From: Klebsiella pneumoniae | GTDB taxonomy: Bacteria > Desulfobacterota > Binatia > UBA12015 | Length of the DNA stretch: 64,000 nt | Reading direction: 5' to 3' | NCBI GenBank assembly: GCA_945872365.1 | Contig: CAMBZJ010000006.1 | Coordinates: forward strand, 62,001 to 126,000 | Shown here: positions 52,161 to 60,024 of the stretch, piece after piece | How the letters are laid out: each line of letters begins with the position of its first letter | Numbering within the stretch: position 1 is the first letter of the stretch | Made by a program: the position numbers and the translations under genes | The notes under the pieces: model-generated | The model's database searches: none | Seen by the model: the letters and a program-made list of their open reading frames with translations, nothing else | What the model was told of the DNA's origin: nothing

Positions 52161-54111
52161 GAGGCGCATCGACCCGCCGCAGGCGGTGTAGCGTGAGCTC
52201 GGCGGCCCACGGCGCGACCTCGGCCGGGGCATGGTCCGAGGTCCGTTCGAGCATCCTGGTGCCGAAGGAGAAGCCCCGCACCGGCTCGATCGTCCAGCCC
52301 GCCGGGAGGATCCCGTCGAGCGACCCGGGTGGCACGGACGCCCCGGGTTCGACCATCGCACCGGAGAGCAGGAAGAGCGGCCGCCCGCGCTCCTCCTCGA
52401 CCGCGAGGAGTCGGGCGGCGGCCGCCGGAAAGCCGACCCAGGTCCGCGCGACGAGTACGTCGCGGCGGCCCGACCGCCACAGGACCGGCGCCAGGTGGAT
52501 CCAGTCGAGCGACGGCGCGACCAGCACGGCGGCCGCCGGCGGAAGCGCACCATCGAGTTCGCGGGCGAAGGCCGCGGAGCCGTGCTGCAGGCGGCGACCC
52601 AGGACCGGACGAATTGCGGCGAGGCCGAGGACGACGGCGGCCGCGACCAGGGCGAGTCCCACCCGTGCCGCAGTCGCCGAGCGCGGGCGGTCGCGGCGCG
52701 CGATCGCCCAGCCGGCGGCGAGCGCGACCAGCGGGAGCACGACCACGACCAGGCGGCGCGCCCCCCAGACCTGCTCCGGCGTCACCCGCGGACTGACCAC
52801 CTGGTCGCAGGCCTCGATGAACAGCGCGAGCCCGAGCCCCGAGGGTCGGGCGAACGGAAGGACGCCGAGCGCAGCCGCGAGCCACGCGGGCCACGGCACG
52901 TACCACGAGAGCCAGTCGAGCGCGGGCAGTCCGCTCGGCGGGTTTCCGGCGACGATCGCGGCGAAGGCGAGCGCTCCGGCGATCCCGGCGGCGACCCGGG
53001 TCTCGAGCCCCCGGCTGCGATGGTGCAGCCATCGCCCGCCGACGAAGGCCGCGAGGCCGAGCGCGAGGGTCGCGAAGGCGACCCGCACCGGCGTGCCGCC
53101 GAGGAGCATCCAGGCTCGGGCGAGGGCACCGGTCGCGACCTCCGTCATGCGCTTCCCGTAGTCGGTGGGCACGATCGCGAGGTGCACCGCCGCGTGCACG
53201 GCGGCGAGGGCGAACCAGGGTACGGCGGCGCGCGGCAACAACGGCCGATCGCTGGGCAGGAGCGCCCGGGCGAGCAGGAGCGCCGGCGGGAGAATCGCGA
53301 GCTGTTCGAGCCGGGCGAAACAGGCCACCCCTAGGCAGGCGCCCGCGATCGCGGCCGCGGCATTCGGGCGGGCGCGCGACGGCGCGAGCGTCGCCGCCGC
53401 GACGCCGCCCCACACCAGGGCCTCGGCGAGCACCTCCGGCATGAGAAATCGTCCGAACCAGTGCTGCGGAAGCCAGGTCGCCAGCAGGGCGATCGTCGCC
53501 GCCGCACTCGCCAACCCGGCCTGCGCGAGCGCGACGAGACCGATCGCCCACCACGCGGTCGCCGCGAAGAGCGGGCCGAGCCAGCCGATCGCCGACTCGC
53601 CAAGGAGGCCGTCGACGATCGCGATCCACACCGCGAGCAGGTGGGCGAAACTCGGCACGACGAGCGAGGAGCGATCCGAGGGGATCACGAGCCCGCCCGG
53701 CAGTCGGGAACGAGAGACGTCGAGCAGGCCGGTCGCACCCCGTTCGAACAGGTCGCGTCGCTCCGACTCCGGGAGGCCGTCGAGAACCGGGTCGTGCACC
53801 GCAAGGGAACCCGAGCGGGCGAGTTCGATACCGGCCAAGCGGTGCAGGCTCGCGTCTTGGCTGAGCAGTGTCGTGTCGACAGGTGGCGCGAGCGAGAGTG
53901 CCGCGACCAGGGCGATGACCCCGACCGCGCTCGCGCCGGGGAGTACGATCGGCGACTTCTCGCGGCCGATCGCGCGCCAGACGAGGGCGGCGGCCACGAG
54001 GCCGGATGCGACCGGAATCGGCGCCGCGAATCGACCGACCTCGGCGAGCGCGATGCCGATCCAGGAGGCGGCCGCGAGAAAGGCCGCCCAAGCGAGGAAG
54101 AGCCGGGGCAT
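52141..54111 (-). CDS. polytopic membrane protein, probable GT39-like glycosyltransferase
   Basis: A 656-residue protein with about twelve hydrophobic helices and a soluble C-terminal part. PPVDTTLLSQDASLHRLAG near residue 77 and the periplasmic loop SWYVPWPAWLAA fit polyprenol-phosphate-dependent GT-C enzymes, where an acidic residue in the first loop is catalytic; no family motif is certain. LVAPSLDWIHLAPVLWRSGRRD starts the soluble end. GT2 and flippase-like neighbours support a glycosyltransferase role. Its 3' end overlaps the ACP gene by 20 bases. Confidence 0.6.
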   Translation of the reverse strand: MPRLFLAWAAFLAAASWIGIALAEVGRFAAPIPVASGLVAAALVWRAIGREKSPIVLPGASAVGVIALVAALSLAPPVDTTLLSQDASLHRLAGIELARSGSLAVHDPVLDGLPESERRDLFERGATGLLDVSRSRLPGGLVIPSDRSSLVVPSFAHLLAVWIAIVDGLLGESAIGWLGPLFAATAWWAIGLVALAQAGLASAAATIALLATWLPQHWFGRFLMPEVLAEALVWGGVAAATLAPSRARPNAAAAIAGACLGVACFARLEQLAILPPALLLARALLPSDRPLLPRAAVPWFALAAVHAAVHLAIVPTDYGKRMTEVATGALARAWMLLGGTPVRVAFATLALGLAAFVGGRWLHHRSRGLETRVAAGIAGALAFAAIVAGNPPSGLPALDWLSWYVPWPAWLAAALGVLPFARPSGLGLALFIEACDQVVSPRVTPEQVWGARRLVVVVLPLVALAAGWAIARRDRPRSATAARVGLALVAAAVVLGLAAIRPVLGRRLQHGSAAFARELDGALPPAAAVLVAPSLDWIHLAPVLWRSGRRDVLVARTWVGFPAAAARLLAVEEERGRPLFLLSGAMVEPGASVPPGSLDGILPAGWTIEPVRGFSFGTRMLERTSDHAPAEVAPWAAELTLHRLRRVDAPLSSGLR

Positions 54112-54123
54112 GGCGCCCCCGCC

Positions 54124-54462
54124 CTAGCCGAATCGGGCGAGCAGGAACAGCGACGCGATCGCGAGGCCGATCCCGACAACCTCCCGACCCGAAGGGATCT
54201 CGTCGAAGTACGCGACGCCGATCGCGGTGAGCATGAGGATCATGCACACGGAATAGATGACGCCGATCGTCGCCAGTGCGAGGTGGCGCATGAGAAACAC
54301 CCAGGCGAACGCGGTCGTCGCATAGAGCACGAGCCCGACCAAGAAGTGGGCGGAGACCAGCGGCGAGTCCTGCTCACTTGCGCGCTTGAGGAAATAGTCG
54401 CCCGCGATCCCGACCGCGCTCATCCCGATGGCCGCGAGCGTGGCGATGGTCTTCGCATCCAT
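54124..54462 (-). CDS. SMR/EamA-type small membrane transporter
   Basis: A 112-residue protein with four hydrophobic helices, in the size and order of EmrE/ArnE-type proteins. DYFLKRASEQDS after the first helix, and LALATIGVIYSVCMILMLTAI then YFDEIPSGREVVG before the last helix, match the GxxYxxxxxxx...GE pattern only partly. ArnE/F relatives flip polyprenyl-linked sugars, which would fit this cluster. ATG 54462; it starts upstream of the GT-C gene by 12 bases, so an operon is likely. Confidence 0.72.
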   Translation of the reverse strand: MDAKTIATLAAIGMSAVGIAGDYFLKRASEQDSPLVSAHFLVGLVLYATTAFAWVFLMRHLALATIGVIYSVCMILMLTAIGVAYFDEIPSGREVVGIGLAIASLFLLARFG

Positions 54463-54613
54463 GTCCCGACCTCCCGTCCGGTCCCGTCGCGCGACTGCTC
54501 GCGTCCCACGGCCTCCTAGCACGGGCGTCGACCGCGCGACGCCGGGGTGCGCGGACGATCCGCGGGCGGCCTTTCCCTTGTCGTCGCCACGGCAGTCGTG
54601 CATCCTTCACGCG

Positions 54614-55453
54614 ATGCGCGCGCGGCGACACCGGACGGCCTGCGCCTTCGGCGCGCTCCTCCTCGCCGCAGGACTCCTCCTCGATTCCGGCGAGGGCCGA
54701 GCGCGGACGATCGACGCGATCGGCGACAGCATCACCGCCGGCTACGTGCGTTCGGATGGCGGCAACGGCGGCGCGGAGATGGATCCCGGCGGCGGCTATC
54801 CCGGGCGACTCGGCGCGCTGCTCGCCGATGGCGTGGTCGTGCGAAATCGCGGCGCGGGCGGATCCACCGCCCGCCTGTGGGTCGATCCGGCGAGGAGCGG
54901 CCCGAGCGATCTCGCTGCTCTTCTCCACGGGCTCTGGCCCGATCTGCCCGCGGATGCGCCCCTGCCCCGGCCACAACAGGGCCCGTTGTCTTGGACGCTA
55001 GCGGTGGACCGTCCCGACGCCGTCCTCTTCCTGCTGGGCGTGAACGACCTCTGGCTCGACGCCTTGCGCACCGGGCCACCCGACCCGCGCGGTGCCGCCG
55101 ATCGGGTCGTGCGCGCCGCCGCGATCGCGCGGGCCACGGGCGCGCGCGTGCTCGTCGCGACAGTCCTGCCCAACGAACGCGATTCCGCAGCCGTGCTCGA
55201 GGAGTTCAATCGCCGACTGTGCGAGCGCGAACCCGACTGCGTCTCTCTCGGCGCCCGGTTCCGCGCGGCCGGCGGCACGGCCCTGCTCGGCGACGAGATC
55301 CACCCCTCGCAGGCCGGCCATCAGGCAATCGCCGAGGTGATGGCGGACGCCCTGGTCGCCGCGGGACTCGCGCAGCGGCGGACGACCCGGCCCGGCGAGG
55401 CCACCGCGGGCGGTGCCATGCACTCCCCGGTGGTCGCCGATCCGCCGCGTTGA
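54614..55453 (+). CDS. exported SGNH/GDSL hydrolase
   Basis: A 279-residue protein with a signal peptide (ACAFGALLLAAGLLLDSG). Block I is IGDSITAGY, block II Gly in RNRGAGGSTA, block III GVNDLW, and block V DEIHPSQAGH gives the Asp-His pair, so the catalytic set is complete. Such enzymes remove or transfer acyl groups on lipids or glycans in the periplasm. ATG 54614 is chosen to place the signal at the N-terminus. It is divergent from the SMR gene and precedes the nucleotidyltransferase-GT2 fusion by 32 bases. Confidence 0.87.
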   Translation: MRARRHRTACAFGALLLAAGLLLDSGEGRARTIDAIGDSITAGYVRSDGGNGGAEMDPGGGYPGRLGALLADGVVVRNRGAGGSTARLWVDPARSGPSDLAALLHGLWPDLPADAPLPRPQQGPLSWTLAVDRPDAVLFLLGVNDLWLDALRTGPPDPRGAADRVVRAAAIARATGARVLVATVLPNERDSAAVLEEFNRRLCEREPDCVSLGARFRAAGGTALLGDEIHPSQAGHQAIAEVMADALVAAGLAQRRTTRPGEATAGGAMHSPVVADPPR

Positions 55454-55485
55454 CCGGATTCCCGCCGGCAGGCTAACCCACCGGG

Positions 55486-56925
55486 GTGTCCATGCCCGCG
55501 CTTTGCGTGATCGCTGCCGGCGGTCGCGGCACCCGACTGCACCCGCGCAGCGCTCACGTGCCGAAGGTCCTGATCGAGGTCGGCGGCAAGCCGTTGCTCT
55601 TCCGCCAGATCGAACTCGCGCGCGACCAACTCGGGATCTGCCGGATCCTGCTCGTCGTGGGGCATCTCGCGCAGCAGGTCCGCGCCGCCTGCGGGGACGG
55701 CAGCGCTTTCGGGGTCGAGATCTCCTACGTCGACAACCCCGACGTCGATGCCGGCCTCGGCTCGCTCCTGACCGCGATCGAGCCGCTCGTGCACGAGCGC
55801 TTCGCCTTGCTCCTCGGCGACGAACTCTACCTCGAGAGCGGACACGCAGGCCTCGCCGACGTGCCCGATGCGTTCGCCGTCTGCGGGCTGCTCCCCTGCG
55901 AGGACGCCGAGCCGATCCGCCGCAACTACGGGGTCGTCCTCGACGGCGAGCGCATCCGCACGCTGGTCGAGAAGCCGACCGAGCCGCCGAGCCCCTGGCT
56001 GGGCTGCGGCACCTGGATCCTCGGGCCCGAGATCTTCCGCTGGACGCGCGACACGCCGCGCTCGCCACGGACGGGCCGACTCGAACTCCTCGACGTACTC
56101 GACCGGGCCGCGCAGGCCGGCGAGCCGGTGCTGCCGTTCCGTCTCTCGGGCTCCTACGTGAATGTGAATACGATCGAGGACCTGAACCAAGCGAGCTTCC
56201 TGTGCCGCTCGCTCAGGTTCGACGAGCACCGGACGAGCGTGATCATCCCCGCCTGGAACGAAGAGGCCGCGATCGGGCGCGTGGTGCGCGACTTCCTCCC
56301 GCACGTGGACGAGGTCGTCGTCATGGAGAACCTGTCGAGCGACCACACCGCGGAGATCGCGCGCGCGGCGGGCGCCGTCGTCCACTCCCGCGCCTACCGC
56401 GGCTACGGCGACGCTCTTCGCCAGGGCATGGCGGCCGCGACCGGCGAGATCCTGGTGCTGGTCGAGGCCGACGCCACGTTCCGGGCCCGCGACCTCGGCA
56501 AGCTGCTGGAATACCTAAAGGACGCCGACATGGTGATCGGCACCCGCACGACGCGCCAGCTGATCGAGCAGGGCGCGAACATGGACGGCCTCCTGCGCTG
56601 GGGAAACGTCGTCGTCGGCAAGCTGATCGAGGTCCTCTGGTGGAACCAGGAACCGCGCTTCACCGACGTCGGCTGTACCTACCGCGCGATCTGGCGCGAC
56701 GCCTGGAACAAGATCCGCGACCACGTCGGACGCGAAGATGCGGCGTTCTCGCCCGAGATGATGATCGAGATCCTGCGCGTCGAGGGACGCGTCATCGAGA
56801 TCCCGGTGAGCTACCACGAGCGCCTCGGCGGCGCCTCGAAGCACTCGTCGAGTCGCTGGCACAGCATGCGCACCGGGCTCAAGATGCTGCGCCTGATCCT
56901 CGAGAAGCGCCTGAACGTGCACTGA
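55486..56925 (+). CDS. fused sugar-phosphate nucleotidyltransferase and GT2
   Basis: A 479-residue bifunctional protein. Residues 1-235 are a nucleotidyltransferase: CVIAAGGRGTRLHPRSAHVPK (activating loop, Lys), LLLGDELY, VEKPTEPP, GCGTWILGPEIF and YVNVNTIEDL. Residues 240-479 are a GT2: SVIIPAWNEEAAIGRVV, VEADATFRARDL and DVGCTYRAIWRD, like polyprenol-phosphate glycosyltransferases. It would both make a nucleotide sugar and transfer it. GTG 55486 or ATG 55492 may be the start. No stop or frameshift separates the parts. The sugar is not identifiable. Confidence 0.85.
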   Translation: MSMPALCVIAAGGRGTRLHPRSAHVPKVLIEVGGKPLLFRQIELARDQLGICRILLVVGHLAQQVRAACGDGSAFGVEISYVDNPDVDAGLGSLLTAIEPLVHERFALLLGDELYLESGHAGLADVPDAFAVCGLLPCEDAEPIRRNYGVVLDGERIRTLVEKPTEPPSPWLGCGTWILGPEIFRWTRDTPRSPRTGRLELLDVLDRAAQAGEPVLPFRLSGSYVNVNTIEDLNQASFLCRSLRFDEHRTSVIIPAWNEEAAIGRVVRDFLPHVDEVVVMENLSSDHTAEIARAAGAVVHSRAYRGYGDALRQGMAAATGEILVLVEADATFRARDLGKLLEYLKDADMVIGTRTTRQLIEQGANMDGLLRWGNVVVGKLIEVLWWNQEPRFTDVGCTYRAIWRDAWNKIRDHVGREDAAFSPEMMIEILRVEGRVIEIPVSYHERLGGASKHSSSRWHSMRTGLKMLRLILEKRLNVH

Positions 56926-56932
56926 CGCACCT

Positions 56933-56950
56933 GCCGCGCTTCAGCGCGGC
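56933..56950. terminator. hairpin between convergent genes
   Basis: GCCGCGC and GCGCGGC enclose TTCA, in the 15-base gap between the fusion gene and the convergent acyltransferase gene; the loop holds the latter's stop codon. Terminator-like for both directions but lacking a T-run. Confidence 0.45.
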
Positions 56951-58782
56951 AAGGCGTCGAGCCAGAGCGCACCCGCCGCGGCGTATCCGCCGCGCGTCAG
57001 GTGCACGCCGAGCCCGTCCACGGGCAGGTGCACCACCTGGAAGTCCGGTCCACCCACGAGTCCGGCGGCGCGCAGCGCCTCGGCATAGACCGCGAGCCCG
57101 GCGCGCTTCGGCTGCGGACTCCAGAACGGGGTCGCGATGAGCACCCGGGCCGGAGCGAAGCCCGCAGCGATCGCACGCAGGTTCGCAACATAGGTCTCCG
57201 GCGCCACCCGGTTCATCACGTCGTTCGCCCCGAGCACGACCAAGACCAAGTCGGGTCGTTCACCGAGCAGGCGGCGTACCGCCGCGCCGAGGCCACCGCC
57301 GGTCTCGCAGGCCGCGGCGAGAGCGCGTGCCCCGAGATCGGCCGGGACCGGCGTAGCGACGGCCGCGTCCTTCGAGTTCGCGGCGGAAGCGCTGCCCACG
57401 CGGTCCCGGCCGCGTGCACCGGCCGCGGCGAGATAGCGGCAGACCTCCGGCTTCACCTCGATCCAGTCCGCGGTCGTCGACCCGCCCACGCCGGCCGAGA
57501 CGGCGCGGAGATCGCGCCAACGCGACCCCTCGGGAAGTCGCGCACGCAACTGCTCGAGCGCCGTCGCCGGACTCGCCGCGGGTGACGGCGGGCACCCCTC
57601 GCACATCCCCGCCGTCGTCGAATCGCCGACGAAGAGAACGAGCGGACGCGGACCCGCGACGGCCGGCGACGACGCGCCGAGCAGGGCGAACGCCAGCAGG
57701 GTCGCGCGGCGCGCGAGCCCGGCCGACGGGCGAGCGCGCAAGCCGCGGAGCGCGTCACCCGCGACCCGGCTCGAAGCGATCCAGGCGAGCGCGCCCGCGA
57801 GCAGCAACACGGTGAGTGCGGACGCACCGAAAGCCGCGCGGAACGCATCGGTCCCGTAAAAGAGCGCAACGGCGTTGTGGGCGACCATCTGCCCGAGGTA
57901 GACGCCATAAGAGCGCACCCCGAGCCACTCGAGCGGGACCGCAACCAGCGGCATGCGCACGATCAGCGCGGATGCACCGAGCAGCAGGACCGTGACGGGC
58001 AGGTCGAGCAGTCGGTAGGCGGCCGCGCTGGCGCCCGAAGCACCGAGTCCGATGCCGTCGGGCACGAGTTGCCAAGGCGAATGGGGGCCGAGGATGGCCG
58101 GCAGCGCGAAGTAGAGCGAGCAGACCCCGGCCGCGGCGATCCAGTCACGCGCTCCCAGGCGAGAGACGACCGGCACCAGCGCCATCCCGAAGACCAGGTT
58201 CGCGAGCAGCCGGGGTGGAAAGGCGAACCAGCCGAACATGCCGAGTCGGGCGACGAGCGGAAAGCGCGCGAGGAAGCACGCGGCACTCGTGAGCACCGCG
58301 AGCAGGAGGGCGCGCCGCACACCGATCTTACGCACTGCGAGGACGAGCAGCGGCAGGAGGATCGCATACTCGATCGCGAGTGTGACGAACCAGCCGGTGC
58401 CCACGCCCTCGAGCCAACCCACGCCATTGCGCGCGAGCCGGCGCCACCCGAGATCGCCCCGGGCGGCCCGGGGTGCGAAGACCGCCATCAGCCAGAAGGC
58501 GGCGACCGCAGGCCACATCGGGGGGTAGAGTCGGCGGGCGCGGCCGGTCCACCAGGCGAGGACGTCGGCAGGGCCGCGACGCCGCCACCAGAGCCCCGCG
58601 TTCAACCCCATCAGTACGACGAAGATCGGCGCGGCACGATTGAACAGATAGACCATGAGAGGCTCTCCCTCCATGGCCCCGGCGTGGATCATCAGCACCC
58701 AGAGGGAGGCGACTCCCCGGGCGACGTCGATCGCCGCGAGCCGCGGCGAGGTCGCCGCGCCCTCTGCCGCGACTTCCCCCAT
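56941..58782 (-). CDS. acyltransferase-3 / SGNH fusion (OafA-like O-acetyltransferase)
   Basis: A 613-residue protein. Residues 15-365 form an acyltransferase-3 membrane domain of ten or more helices (AIDVARGVASLWVLMIHAG start, RARRLYPPMWP loop). Residues 380-613 are an SGNH domain: LFVGDSTTAGMC, GVGGSTTADW, VLGANDVMNR and DGLGVHLTRGGY with the final His. Such fusions O-acetylate surface glycans (OafA/OatA type): the membrane part passes the acetyl group and the SGNH part transfers it. ATG 58782 is nine bases after a TAGCGT box. It is divergent from an SGNH-like gene. Confidence 0.88.
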   Translation of the reverse strand: MGEVAAEGAATSPRLAAIDVARGVASLWVLMIHAGAMEGEPLMVYLFNRAAPIFVVLMGLNAGLWWRRRGPADVLAWWTGRARRLYPPMWPAVAAFWLMAVFAPRAARGDLGWRRLARNGVGWLEGVGTGWFVTLAIEYAILLPLLVLAVRKIGVRRALLLAVLTSAACFLARFPLVARLGMFGWFAFPPRLLANLVFGMALVPVVSRLGARDWIAAAGVCSLYFALPAILGPHSPWQLVPDGIGLGASGASAAAYRLLDLPVTVLLLGASALIVRMPLVAVPLEWLGVRSYGVYLGQMVAHNAVALFYGTDAFRAAFGASALTVLLLAGALAWIASSRVAGDALRGLRARPSAGLARRATLLAFALLGASSPAVAGPRPLVLFVGDSTTAGMCEGCPPSPAASPATALEQLRARLPEGSRWRDLRAVSAGVGGSTTADWIEVKPEVCRYLAAAGARGRDRVGSASAANSKDAAVATPVPADLGARALAAACETGGGLGAAVRRLLGERPDLVLVVLGANDVMNRVAPETYVANLRAIAAGFAPARVLIATPFWSPQPKRAGLAVYAEALRAAGLVGGPDFQVVHLPVDGLGVHLTRGGYAAAGALWLDALPR

Positions 58783-58791
58783 CCGTTGGCG

Positions 58792-58821
58792 ACGCTAGCC
58801 GATCGCCGCGGCGCCTGTCGA
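58792..58821 (-). promoter_or_regulatory. predicted promoter of the acyltransferase-SGNH gene
   Basis: On the minus strand TCGACA (58821-58816), 18 bases, then TAGCGT (58797-58792), nine bases before ATG 58782. On the plus strand TAGCCT (58870-58875) lies nine bases before the ATG of the divergent gene at 58885. Confidence 0.45.
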
Positions 58822-58884
58822 ACGGGGTCGCTCGGCCGCGCCGGGTTCGCGCGCCCGGGGCCCCTCGGCTAGCCTCCGGGGGGC

Positions 58885-60018
58885 ATGGATGTGCACACGC
58901 GACGACGCGGGCTGCTCGCGGCCGTGCTCCTCCTCGCCCTGCTCGAGTTCTCGCTGCGACGCTTCGACCTGCTCTCGGTCTTCTCCGACGACACCGTCCC
59001 GGCGACGTTCTTCGCCGCGATCAACTCGCAGGTGATCGACGCGGTGCGGACCCTGCGGGGGGGCCCCGCGGAGGCCGGTCGTCCGGTCGTCCTCATGGGC
59101 AACTCCCAGATGGACTTCGGAGCGCGTCCGCTGCCCATCCTGCGCGAAGAGTTGGTGGCCGCGGGCGCACCGCCCGACACCCGGGTCGTGCCGCTCTTCG
59201 TCTACGCGAGCACCGTCACCGACGCCGAGGTCCTGTCGCGTTCGCTCGGGCCGCTCCGCCCGTCGGTGGTCGTGCTCGGGATCAGCGCCCCGGACATGGG
59301 CACGACGCTGGAGGTCGCGCGGGGCACCCCGGTCCACCGCGTCCTCGACACGGGTTTCCGCGACGGCCCGGTCGCGCCCGGCGGGCTCGAAGCGCGGCTC
59401 GATCGCTGGATGGGTACGCTTTGGCGCACCTGGGCGCAGCGCTCGCTCTATGCGGATCTCCTCTTCCCGCCGCCCGGCAAGCGGGTGGTGCGGTCACTCG
59501 CGGATCGCGCGGACTCCGAGGAGGACTTCCTGCGCCGTTTCGCGCCCGATGGTAGCGCCGACAGGGTGATCGAACTCAGGCCACGCTTCGAGCGGGGCGA
59601 CGACCCGCAGGCGATCGCCGAATACGTCGGCGCGCTGCAGGGGCCCGCCTATCTCGACGGCCTGCGCAACCGCTGGCGCGACCTCGCCCCCCAGCCGGTG
59701 CAGGGCGCGGCACTCGACACCTTCGCGCGCAACGTCCGCGCGGCCGGTGCGGTGCCGGTCTTCCTGCTCGTGCCGGAGAACCCGCTGCTCGACCACGACC
59801 CGGTGGTCGGCGCGGTCGTCCGGGAACGCTCGGAGGAGGCGGCGGAAGCCGTGCGTACGGCGGCCCGCGCCGAGGACGCGACCGTGATCGACCTGCGAAG
59901 CGGATTCGGCCCCGAACGCTTCCTCGACCTGAATCACCTATTCCGCCAGCAGGGGGGACTCGCCCCACGACTCGCGCGGGAGATGGCGAATCGCGGACTC
60001 CTGTCCCGGATCTCCTGA
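58885..60018 (+). CDS. membrane-anchored SGNH-like protein with GNS nucleophile elbow
   Basis: A 377-residue protein with one N-terminal hydrophobic segment (GLLAAVLLLALLEF). VLMGNSQMDFG replaces the GDS block, VVVLGISAPDM is in the block III position and IDLRSGFG plus DLNHLFRQQGG gives a D-x-x-H pair. This matches AlgJ/AlgX- or DUF1574-like SGNH proteins that assist O-acetylation with an MBOAT. A TAGCCT box is nine bases upstream of ATG. It lies 6 bases before the hydrolase gene at 60025, so they form an operon. Confidence 0.7.
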   Translation: MDVHTRRRGLLAAVLLLALLEFSLRRFDLLSVFSDDTVPATFFAAINSQVIDAVRTLRGGPAEAGRPVVLMGNSQMDFGARPLPILREELVAAGAPPDTRVVPLFVYASTVTDAEVLSRSLGPLRPSVVVLGISAPDMGTTLEVARGTPVHRVLDTGFRDGPVAPGGLEARLDRWMGTLWRTWAQRSLYADLLFPPPGKRVVRSLADRADSEEDFLRRFAPDGSADRVIELRPRFERGDDPQAIAEYVGALQGPAYLDGLRNRWRDLAPQPVQGAALDTFARNVRAAGAVPVFLLVPENPLLDHDPVVGAVVRERSEEAAEAVRTAARAEDATVIDLRSGFGPERFLDLNHLFRQQGGLAPRLAREMANRGLLSRIS

Positions 60019-60024
60019 GCCGCG

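Noticed and set aside
58794-58873. Inverted repeat GCTAGCCGA / TCGGCTAGC between divergent genes as an operator
   Set aside because: Each arm coincides with a predicted -10 box of one of the two divergent genes, which explains the symmetry.
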